Assembly (NCBI GenBank): GCA_015680685.1
Contig: MNCI01025357.1
Coordinates: 502,789 to 566,788, forward strand
Reading direction: 5' to 3'
DNA length: 64,000 nt
Origin: Gnetum montanum
Taxonomy: Eukaryota; Streptophyta; Gnetopsida; Gnetales; Gnetaceae
Below the pieces are notes generated by a model, which had not been told where the DNA came from, ran no database searches, and worked only from the letters and a program-made list of their open reading frames with translations. This document shows, one piece after another, positions 54,531 through 63,972 of the stretch (position 1 is its first letter; each line of letters begins with the position of its first letter). Both the position numbers and the translations under genes were made by a program.

Positions 54531-56338
54531 CTGAATGAAAACTTGTCCTCGAGTTTCTTACAAAATATTAGAAAGGTATGGGATTATTGACTTGAATGAT
54601 ACTAATGGTGAATGGGGTGATATGTGAATGGATCATCATTACAATACATGACAAAATTAGTGTTCATGACAATAAGAGTGAACACTAAACACATTTGACA
54701 TCCAGCCTTATTTGGCAACTAAGAGAGAAAAGAGAAGAGAGAGAGAGAAGAAGAACTCTGTTGTTGTTGATGCCAAGATTGCGCTTTTTGTTGTCCATCC
54801 ATAAGCGCATCATCAATCTTGTTCCTTGCATAATTGCTCCAACACTAGTCCATTCCAAGTGTTCCCTCTATATCCAATCCATTGTTGTATGATTTCCATC
54901 TACACACACAACACAATCTTATATTAGCAAAAGGTAAATGAATCACAATGCAATTGATACCTTGCCTCAGTGTAAGGTCCATTAGTTGAGTTGTGATATG
55001 GCTAATGTGGATTTTGGAGATATAACACTGGTGACTACCCAAGGTGTAGGGGTTTAGAGAAAATCAAAAAAATTGGACTAGGACCTCCATGACTGAGAGC
55101 GAACCTCCGGTAACAAGAGAATGGAAAAAGATAAGGACTAAGAAAGATGGAGAAAAAGAAACAATGGCAATGCCGATAAAATGTATGTTAGGGATAAAAA
55201 TAAACAAAATAAAAGTTGATTGCAAAAATGTTTAAGGGAAAGAAATTAACTGATGCTCCAAATAGGAATGCTAGTGGGTCCTCCCAAAAGCAGGCTTATG
55301 CCCTTAATGCCCTAACAATCCCACATTCAAAGAGTCCGTAGGCTCTAGAAATGTCATTAGGAAGAAAGAGTTAAAGTCTTAACCACAAGAATTTACCAAA
55401 AAGAAAACAATGCATCAACTAAAATATGGACTATTGATACAACCGACAATGAGGTGAAAAATGGGGAAAGAAGGATGGAAGAAGTGAATGGAATGGAGTC
55501 TCAAGAACAAGGTGGTGTACAACCCCTTGTGTGTTAATCGTTAATGTGGCTTAGTAGATCTCATTCCAAATCCAGCCTCAAACCAACCACAACCAGTGAC
55601 TTTGCATTAATACATTTGGCCAATCCATCCACTTGCAGTAACAAGAATGCTTCCACCATAAAGTCACCACCATTTCGACAAAATGAAAAGGAGAAAGTAG
55701 GAAGCGAGAAGGGGCTAAGTTAGAGGGAACAAGTTTATTTAGTTCCATAACCAGTGCTTGTAGCCTAGATGATTATTTCGTCTAAGGGGTGTGTTTTAAA
55801 TTTCCACTTTATTTTTTTGTGCATTCAAATGGTAAGGAAAACTCAAGAAGAAAATGTCCAAGCAGCCAAGAGAATGGCCAACACAAATGCATCAAGTTCC
55901 ATTGAAGTCACATCCTTTTTAGTTCTTGAGTCCTTCCTTAGTTTGAGAAATGCCCAGTCACCGATTCGTTGATAGTTCTTATTATTTAAGAAAAGGGACT
56001 GTATAGTTCCAAGCCAAGAGAGACCATAGAAATGCATGGATGCATGGATGACATGGACTCATTGCCTGTTATATTAAAAGAATCATACCCTAGTATCAAC
56101 CTCATAACTCAAAGGTAAAAACCAAACATTAACAATCAATGGAATACAGTTCATACCATCTTTAGGAGCACTTATTAGGTGAAAAAATTAACAAAATAGA
56201 TAAAGACACGAATAAACGAAAAAGTATGAACGATGTTGCAAAAAAAAAAACAAGAAAAGTTAAAGAAATTTGTAAAACAGAAATGTGTAAAAAAAAAATT
56301 TAAAAAGGAACTGAGGGCCTTGATTGATCAGCATAGGT
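54531..56338 (-). other. E8 3' non-coding region
   Basis: 1.8 kb without a frame shared with E4. Landmarks: GAGAGAGAGAAG purine run (54735-54752), the CAGTCATGGAGG-like block (55080-55095), GTGGGTCCTCCCAAAAGCAGG (55275-55295), the hairpin (55331-55346) and GACATGGACTCATTG (56050-56064). The purine run on the plus strand is a CTCTTC tract on the coding strand. This is where Athila elements may carry env-like genes; none is visible. Confidence 0.7.
55331..55346 (-). other. Conserved hairpin in the 3' region, E8
   Basis: AGAGTCCGTAGGCTCT on the plus strand, reverse complement of the E4 hairpin, base for base. Confidence 0.65.
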
Positions 56339-56358
56339 GGCCATCTACCCCATGATGA
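56339..56358 (-). promoter_or_regulatory. Internal purine-rich tract after integrase, E8
   Basis: Coding strand TTCATCATGGGGTAGATGGCC, equivalent to E1 5305-5332, with one T interrupting the G/A run. Confidence 0.58.
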
Positions 56359-56393
56359 AGTTGAAAGGGGGAGATCTGAAATAATGAGTGAGG

Positions 56394-56786
56394 TCATCCT
56401 CTCTCAGAGGTATTATATGCATTGGCTGTTTTAAGTTCATGGAAGGGTTTGGTTTGTTGCACATTGTCCAATAATCTCTTATTAGGGCTTTCAGGTTTGT
56501 ATATGGTCATGGCCCCTAAGGGAAAGGTTGTATGAATAATGTAAGGCCCTTCCCACAATGTTTGAAATTTTGCGCATTGTGGCACATGTGTGGGGTTCCA
56601 ATAGAGGACCTTATCTCCCAGTTGATACTTAACCTTCTGAATTTTCAAGTCATGAAGTTGTTTGTTATGTGCCTTGTGCAACTCATTTGATGATAGGGCA
56701 ACCAATCGGTTTTCATCCAGCACGTTTAGAGTTGCCAATATTTGTTTTTGTGCTAGATCAAGGTCAAGGTGGAGGTCACGTGCCAT
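56394..56786 (-). pseudogene. pol: E8 integrase C-terminal part
   Basis: Open over 130 codons: LNVLDENRLVALSSNELHKA, HDLKIQKVKYQLGDKVLYWN, FQTLWEGPYIIHTTFPLGAM and KPESPNKRLLDNVQQTKPFH. GDKVLYWN and LWEGPYII mark the SH3-like DNA-binding tail; no chromodomain. It is separated from the core by the tandem 148 bp repeats. Confidence 0.85.
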
Positions 56787-56900
56787 GGATAGTATACAAA
56801 ACTCGGTTTGAATTGGAATATTTGGAAGTTTTTCGTATACTAACTCATAGAGAGAGTAGCTTGTAGGGAGTTTCCAAGTGGAGCAGTATGCCTAGAGAGC

Positions 56901-57492
56901 ATCATTCAGTTTAGTGCTCTAATCTCACCTATATTTGCTAATTTTCCTTGTTAATATTTTAGTAATCTCTCGATTAGTGACCTTGGCTTCACCATTAGCT
57001 CAGGGGTCATAAGGTGTAGTCAATTTATTTTCAACCCCTAAGCGTTGCATCATTCAGTTTAGTGCTCTAATCTCACCTATATTTGCTAATTTTCCTTGTT
57101 AATATTTTAGTAATCTCTCGATTAGTGACCTTGGCTTCACCATTAGCTCAGGGGTCATAAGGTGTAGTCAATTTATTTTCAACCCCTAAGCGTTGCATCA
57201 TTCAGTTTAGTGCTCTAATCTCACCTATATTTGCTAATTTTCCTTGTTAATATTTTAGTAATCTCTCGATTAGTGACCTTGGCTTCACCATTAGCTCAGG
57301 GGTCATAAGGTGTAGTCAATTTATTTTCAACCCCTAAGCGTTGCATCATTCAGTTTAGTGCTCTAATCTCACCTATATTTGCTAATTTTCCTTGTTAATA
57401 TTTTAGTAATCTCTCGATTAGTGACCTTGGCTTCACCATTAGCTCGGGGGTCATAAGGTGTAGTCAATTTATTTTCAACCCCTAAGCGTTGC
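56901..57492. repeat. Four tandem copies of a 148 bp integrase segment
   Basis: ATCATTCAGTTTAGTGC starts units at 56901, 57049, 57197 and 57345, exactly 148 bases apart. The four copies are identical by eye except one base (A to G at 57446 in the last). The unit covers the DNA after the third catalytic position of integrase. 148 is not a multiple of three, so the frame is lost. Either a very recent duplication or an assembly artefact. Confidence 0.92.
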
Positions 57493-57990
57493 ATCAACTT
57501 CCGAAAGGTTGCGCCCATGAAGTATGTTCCATTATCCAAGATAAGTGCACGTGGCACACCAAACCTATTTATGACTTGTTGCACAAATCATGCATTTGTA
57601 GACGATGTGCAGTCTATAACAGTAGCTGCTTCAGCCCATTTCATTAGATAGTCAACAACAACAATCATGTAAGCTTTTCCATTAGACATTAGTGTAATGG
57701 GCACCATAAAGTCTATTCCCCAAATGTCGAAGGGTTCCAAAGGTTGAATCCATTGTTGCGGACCCTCCATTATAGCAGTCATTCCTACATCATGTTGACA
57801 ACACTCTCAGGATTGGACAAATTGATGGGCATCTCAAAATAATGTTGGCCAGTAATATCCTGCAAGTAGGATCTTAATAGCTGTTAGGATCTTAATAGTC
57901 ATTCATCTCCCTACATAGTGACCCCCACAAGGGCCCTCATGAGTGTCTTGGAGAACTCTTAGTTGGTCCACATTGGGCACATACCATCGA
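57369..57990 (-). pseudogene. pol: E8 integrase core and zinc region
   Basis: GIDFMVPITLMSNGKAYMIV and VVDYLMKWAEAATV give the first Asp, RALILDNGTYFMGATFRKLM the second (57500-57545). At the third acid the frame reads NGEAKVTN, with Lys in place of the catalytic Glu (QAEVTN elsewhere), 35 residues after the second Asp as expected for D,D-35-E. The zinc region (57783-57990) is decayed but DTHEGPCGGHY is readable. Confidence 0.88.
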
Positions 57991-58640
57991 ACCAAGCCAT
58001 CAGAATAGACTTTGTAAAGTTGTCCATTGATCTCCATGAAGTACTTAGCTCTGTGAAGAAACTATTATTTCTTCCTAAAGTCCAGGTCTTGTGGTGTTTT
58101 TTGGGAAATGAGATAGGTGAGAATGCTACTATACCAATTCATTCCCATGGGTTGGTTATTCACTACACCGGCAAAGAGGGCTTTGTCAGGAAAATGATCG
58201 AATATGGCGTATTCATCCTCTTTGCTATCCCAGTGCAATCAAGATAAATGGTCTACAACTACGTTCTTGGTGCCCTTTCAATCAATCATTGTTAGATCGA
58301 ACTCTTGTAGGATTACCAGCCATTGTATAATATGAGGGCTAATCATTGGCTTGTTCATGAGGAACCTGACTGTACTATGATCCGTATGGATGAACACTTT
58401 GTAACCTAACACATAGTGCCTAAACTTATCCAGTGTAAACACGACATCCATTAATTCTTTTTCTGTAGTTGTGTAGTTTAGTTGTGCACCGGTGATACTC
58501 CTACTTGCACAATGGATGTAGTAAGGATGTTTTTGGTCATCTAACTATGTAAGTACAACTCCTAAGGCATAATTGGATGTGTCAGTCATTTTATGGACTG
58601 GTCTGGACTAGTCAGGGGTTGTAGAATGGGAGTTTCTACA
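57991..58640 (-). pseudogene. pol: E8 RNase H and tether
   Basis: MTDTSNYALGVVL (58550-58590) keeps the first acidic residue lost in E1. VFIHTDHSTVRFLMNKP (58335-58390) keeps the TDH motif. DRKGTKNVVVDHLS.LHWDS marks the end (58220-58290). A few stops. Confidence 0.85.
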
Positions 58641-59500
58641 AGATTTTGTTTTAGATTTTGGAATGCTCATTCACATTCCTTGGTCCATTCGAATGGTACA
58701 TCCTTCTTCATTAATTCTACCAATGGTTTGGCAATCTTGGAGATGTTCTCAATGAATCTCCTATAGTAGCCAGTGTGTCCAAGGGATGACCAAATTTCTT
58801 TGATAGTTTTCGGTTGTCGAGTGATTCCTTGGATGACCCTAACTTTATTTGGGTCTACTTCTATTCCTAAATGTGAAATCTTATGCCCAAGTACTATGCC
58901 CTCTTGGACCATCAAATGGCTTTTCTGCCAGTTGAGCCTTAAGTTGGTTTCTACACATCATTTTAGCACTTGCTCTAATCGGTCCAGGGCTTGATCAAAG
59001 CTTATTCCATAAGTGGAGTAGTCATCCATAAAGACTTCCACTCCATTCCCTATCTGCTATTGGAATATGCTTAAAACTAAATGTTGAAATGTGGCAGGAG
59101 CATTGCACAAGCCAAATGGCATTTATTTATATGCAAACATTCCCCAAGGACTAGTGAATGTTGTTTTGACTTGATCTTTTGGTGCTATCCGTATTTGGTT
59201 GTATCAACTATAGCCATCTAGAAAACTATAATAGTGATGCCCTGCTATAGTGTCTAAGACTTGGTCAATGAATGGCAATAGAAAATGATCCTTGAATGTT
59301 GCCATGTTTAGTAGCCTAAAATCTATACACACCCTCCATTTGTCTCCCTTTTTAGGCACGATCACCATAGGGCTAACCCATTTACTATCAGTAATGGGAT
59401 ATATGAACCCAGCCTTAAGAAGCTATTCTATCTCTTCTTTAACTATTTGTTTCAATTTTGGGTTCAATCGCCTCTACGGTTGTTTTTAAGATTTCATGGA
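58641..59500 (-). pseudogene. pol: E8 reverse transcriptase
   Basis: EVFMDDYSTYG (59010-59040) keeps both catalytic aspartates. GHKISHLGIEVDPNKVRVIQ and GYYRRFIENISKIAKPLVEL (58667-58880) form the connection. Upstream, FLDGYS*, LVQ..NTDSTKRSSQNNI and LCNAPATFQ-equivalents are readable at 59070-59240, and VPKKGDKWRVCIDFRLLN at about 59310-59370. Stops occur at several Trp and Gln codons. The best preserved RT in the window. Confidence 0.9.
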
Positions 59501-60517
59501 GGGGTCTGTGTAAATCCTATGCTGGCATATCCTAGGATCTATTTTAGTTAACTCGAGGTATGACCAAGCAAAGGCTTTTGATCACTTTTTTATCACTTTC
59601 AGTAATCTTTCTTTTTGTTTGGGAACAAGTCTTGCATTAATGATCATCGATTTTCCATTTTCTAGGGTCATATACTCAAGACCAGTGGGCAATGGTTTCA
59701 AATCTAGGGGTTCTTGTTTAAATCTCTAAGGAATTTCCAACTTCCCCCAGTTGATGTTTTCAAGGTTAAGGTTTGGAAGTTGGCAATGGAGTTGTTCCAG
59801 TGTGTCTATGCTTTCAATGTAAGCACTAGTTATTTCCTCAGTGAGTTCCATGCATGTTAGTGAATTTCTCTCTTGATTAGCCATCAGCCACTAGGTGTCT
59901 TCTTGTCATGTGGTTGCTGCATACAAGTACTTTTGTATATTAATGTCTTATGCACATAGATTGCATGTAGGCAATGCTAAACTTCACATAACCCATGATT
60001 TCTACATGCAATGGCACCCTATGTCACTATATGTGATGCATGGAACTTTCTTCTTCTCGATCTTTCCAAAAGTGTTCTTCTTGGATATTTCTAGGGAAAG
60101 ATCGCGGATTCCTAGGCATGCATCTATAGTATTTAGCGATGCTCTTCCCATTATTATTGGGAAGCTCCCCTTACCGTTGTTTACTTGTATCACTAGGAAA
60201 TCAGCTGGATATGAACAACCACATACAGTGGTAACAATGTCCTCCACAAGTCCCAAGGGGACAGTGATGGACTGGTTGGCCAACTCTAGTCAAATGTTAC
60301 TCTTCCTTAATGGAGGCAAGTTCTAGGCTTTATACATTTCTTGTGATATTAAGTTGACTCCAGAACTTGAGTCTAGAAGAGCTTTACATGGTTCATTCCC
60401 AGTGACTTGGAGATAGATTAGAGGACTCCTAGGATCAAAGAATTTCCTAGGAAGGTAACCCACCTTAATCCAGTTAGTAATGGCATGTGTTAACATTACC
60501 ATGTGCGTTAAGCTCAA
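59501..60517 (-). pseudogene. pro: E8 pre-RT linker and retropepsin
   Basis: Linker with LEQLHCQLPNLNLENINWGK (59740-59800). Protease part: VPLGLVEDIVTTVCGCSYPA and KGSFPIIMGRASLNTIDACL (60100-60265). Active site ALLDSSSGVNLISQEMYKA (60323-60385), Gly of DSG changed to Ser. One frame change near 60290-60320. Confidence 0.86.
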
Positions 60518-62996
60518 TTTTTGGGTTGAAGGGGCCCCGAAGCTTTACTTGGTGAGGCCTTGGTTGGATTGTTGGTTTTGAAGAAAGATCTTTTCTGCAT
60601 AAGGTTGTTAGAACCAACTGCGGGTTGAGGATTCACAGCCCTCGTGACATTGGGTTGCTGTGGTTGAGTGGGGAGTACCCCTTGCATTGCTAAAGCAGGT
60701 GGTAATGGAGCTATCAATGTGAGAGTTATGGATGGATTTGGAGGATGGTAGTTTGTGGGTTGTCTCTCCCAGCAGAAGGATTCCTATAATACTCCTGAGC
60801 TTGGTAGTGATGTTGTGAAGTCACATGACTAATAGAGTCACATGGAGAGATTGACTACTACACATAGTAGCCATATGGATCTGGTTGCCGGTAAGGGTAT
60901 TGTTGCCTTAGCGGTGGCATCCCCCATGACTATGGGTATTGCCACTACTGGTGTTGTTTAATAGGTTGTGGTGGAGTTCCACTTGGATAATACGTTAATG
61001 GTTGGTGGAACTTCCTTGGGTTACCTTGGGGATAAGGTAACCATCAGGGTGTTTGCCGTTTGTTAAGTCATGGGTTAAGTGCATACATTCCAGACACTTG
61101 CAGATGTGAGATTACTGGGCAACATCCCTTAGGATTGTCATATTGGCATATCTCACATCCACCATCATTTTCCGTATCAAAATCCACAACCTCTTCAATG
61201 ATGGCCATTTTACCCTTCCCTTTGTTACATGCATGGTCCAAATCCCTCTTTTTCTTTTTATCATAGTCACTACCTTGCTCCTTAGACTCCTCTATGATTT
61301 TAATAATGGTTTTAAATCTACTATCTAAGGAGTCCCACATTTTTTCTACCTTTTCTGACACTTCTGTTGTTAATTTTTGGAGTGGCAAGTTTTTCCTATT
61401 CATCATCTCTTCAAGTGGTGACTCTTCCTCCTCCTCACAGAATCTCACTCCCCTTTTTCAAAGGGAAGGATCGTGGTAGTACTCTTCCATACTTTCTCTT
61501 TTACATAGCTCTCCTTCTTCCTTTGCTACTTTCTCCACCAATCTATGAACATGATGGAACCTAAGCTTTGATAATCTCCCGTAGGAATACATTCCAAGGA
61601 TTCTCCTGGTTTCATGCCTAAGTCCATCTACGAGATGGTGTAGTTGATTCTACTGTGAGTAACCATGGCCCATGCAATAATGTAACAATGCATAGTATTA
61701 GCCCATGGCAGCATTCAAGGGTTCATGAGTTCCCTTTTTTCATCCTTGGATTTGCTTTCGTAGGTTGAACACCCGAGAGTATTTTTGATACTTATTGTTA
61801 AACAATTCTAGCATCGTACTCCACCTTTGAATGGATTCTGATTCTAAGGACCAGTACAAGCTTTTCGCTTCTTTTACTAGTATCCTTGGGAACAAATTTA
61901 GCTTTTTCCATTCATTCTTAATGTTCTGCAAGGCACATGCATCGTGAAATGCTTGTAAGTGATTTTGAGGATCAGCGTTGTATCCCCCCTCAAATCATGG
62001 GATATTATTCATGTCTAACCTCTTGATCCTGCTACCTTTTTGATGCCTTGTGGGAATTCTTATAGCCTCCATGATTTCTAACATGCTTTGGGTTGCAAGT
62101 AGGGGTTCTTCATGGTCATTTCTTTCATAGTGTCTATGATGTCTACATGGTTCCCTACTCTCCCTTCTTCCATGTCGTGATTCTCTAAAGTGCCCTCATC
62201 CTCACTCTTGACTCTCTCATCGAGGTTCCTCACTCTGTTTACCTTTATTCCCATGGTTAGGTTCCTTATGACTATATCTTGATACTGAAGAAGAGTGTGA
62301 ATGTGACAATGAAGGTGAAGAAGAAGGAGAACCATCACCATGAAGATGTTTCCTACCTTCCCTTCGGTGGTCCTGGCCCCAATCGTGATGATGATCAGAA
62401 TGCATGCCCTTATCATGTGTTTGTGTTCCCTTGTTGAACACTTGGTGTTAGTGGGGATCAGAACCAGGGTTGTGAATCATGGAGTGAAGGTTCTGATACA
62501 CCACCTCCTCACCATCATTAGGAGGGGGAACATCACTTTGTGGAGAACCTATTGAAATAGGTTCACCACCCTCAATTTTGCTTAAGAAGGGTGGAGTGTT
62601 ATGGGGTCATTTGCCCTTCAAAAATGTGTGGTAACTCTCCTGTCGCAAGTCCTATTGGCATTGCGCTTCTGTGGGATGGTAGTCCCTTATGTCATAATCA
62701 CATGCAACGTACTTTATGTACAATTGTGACATGCCTATTCATGCAAGAGCACAAAGGAGCATGTTGGGGACTACTCAATCTACAAGAAACACTATGTTAC
62801 CCTCCAAGTCTATCCAACACAGTTGTTCATCTTGATGGAGAATAAAGGTAAAGTTAGGTATATATTCATTGTGATGAATATATACCACACAGAATTGTTA
62901 AGGAACTGATGAATTTTGGTTATGTGTGTTGTGCCATCGACTGTCTCTAGTGTTATTCCTAGGTAGTGAAGTGCTTTTGTGCGAAGAAAAAGACAT
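60514..62996 (-). pseudogene. gag: E8 gag
   Basis: Start ATG at 62994-62996 (MSFSSHKSTSLPRNNT), about 130 bases from the PBS. FTFILHQDEQLCWIDLEGN follows. Capsid-like domain at 61650-62000 (KLNLFPRILVKEAKSLYWSL, MLELFNNKYQKYSRVFNLRK). 61068-61448 is open and holds WDSLDSRFKTIIKIIEESKE and the Cys/His motif GGCEICQYDNPKGCCPVISH (61110-61170). The Pro/Gln/Tyr tail (60720-61060) has stops at the same Gln codons as E4. Arg/His/Ser-rich segment around 62080-62440. Confidence 0.87.
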
Positions 62997-63123
62997 TTTT
63001 ATCTTGTTTGGTGTGCTATTTACTGTTATCTTTTTTTTTCTTTGATCAACCCTAAGGATTCATCTTAGCATCCCAATGATGTGAATGATCTCCTATGTTC
63101 TACGTAATGCACAAACAACTAAG

Positions 63124-63141
63124 TCCTTGGCAACTGCGCCA
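63124..63141 (-). promoter_or_regulatory. Primer-binding site of E8
   Basis: Coding strand TGGCGCAGTTGCCAAGGA, one base after the LTR, matches the plant tRNA-Asp complement TGGCGCCGTTGCCGGGGA at 15 of 18 positions. Best PBS in the window. Confidence 0.92.
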
Positions 63142-63142
63142 A

Positions 63143-63967
63143 TGATGAGTGGCGAGGTACCCCTACACTTAACCATACAAATACGAGCGTCTCACACGCA
63201 ATCTGGTCGAACTCCAAGGACTAAGTGCTTACGTGCCTTAATGGAACACTTAAGGTTAATCAATCGTTGTCTTCCCAAGCTTACTTGTATTGTCACGGTT
63301 GTATGGTTAAGTAAGCTTGAGGTATATGATTTTTATATCTTCTATCTTTTTAATGTCTATGCTAATAGGGAAAGGTGAAAAGTACTAAATGACTAACTTT
63401 CATTAACTATTCACTAACTAAGTTCTAATCATCCTTGCACCAGTATCCGTTCCCACTTGCCGCACTCACCATGAACCAGTGCAATGCTACTTGGATTACC
63501 AAACGCCACTCGTTACTGGGTTACCAAGCATTACACATGTGCTTGAAGCGATTATACTAAATGCACTTAACTAGGAGAGTCAAGGGTTGAGAAATATTAT
63601 TTATCTAGGAAAGCATTTAAACATTCAACATTAATTAAATCCTATTTAGCTTAGTCCACATGCTGCAAGGTTTATCAGAAAGTTCATCTTTATTGTTATA
63701 CACAAATGTGTGCTTAGACACAATCTACTCGAATAAAGATCCATTTACTTTAAGACTCCTACTACGGGCAGATGGAAATTATTCTAACTCTAGAATGGTA
63801 AAACTGCTATAGTTTGGCTAAGGGCCTAAGTCTAGATGCCTAAAACAAGGAAATCCACCTCTTATTTATAGATGTTTCAACGGGCTGCGATATCGCGTAT
63901 GCGATATCACAGGGGCAAACATGATATCGCAGATGCAATATAGCATACACGATATCGTGGCTCATCA
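63143..63967 (-). repeat. E8 5' LTR
   Basis: Begins TGATGAGTGGCGAGGTACC beside the PBS and ends GTGGCTCATCA at 63967, next to CTATC. TATA (TATTTATA on plus, 63863-63870). Palindrome cluster 63885-63960 with four or five GATATC-type words. 825 bp, 27 longer than the 3' LTR because of the cluster. Confidence 0.95.
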
Positions 63968-63972
63968 CTATC
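63968..63972. other. Right target-site duplication of E8 (CTATC); E7 resumes
   Basis: CTATC copy of 53717-53721. The last 28 bases of the window should be the continuation of the E7 3' region. Confidence 0.9.

Larger units (their letters stand above)
53722..63967 (-). mobile_element. E8: full-length Athila/Tat-type retrotransposon with CTATC duplication
   Basis: Both LTRs, PPT, PBS, gag, protease, RT, RNase H and integrase are present in order on the minus strand, 10,246 bp, flanked by CTATC on both sides. It is the most recent insertion in the window by position (inside E7) and by LTR similarity. It is nevertheless defective: gag and pol carry stops, the protease Gly and the third integrase acid are changed, and a 148 bp tandem repeat breaks integrase. 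Confidence 0.95.

Noticed and set aside
59895-60326. 143-codon plus-strand frame as a gene
   Set aside because: It is the antisense shadow of the E8 protease region, which has clear family motifs on the minus strand.
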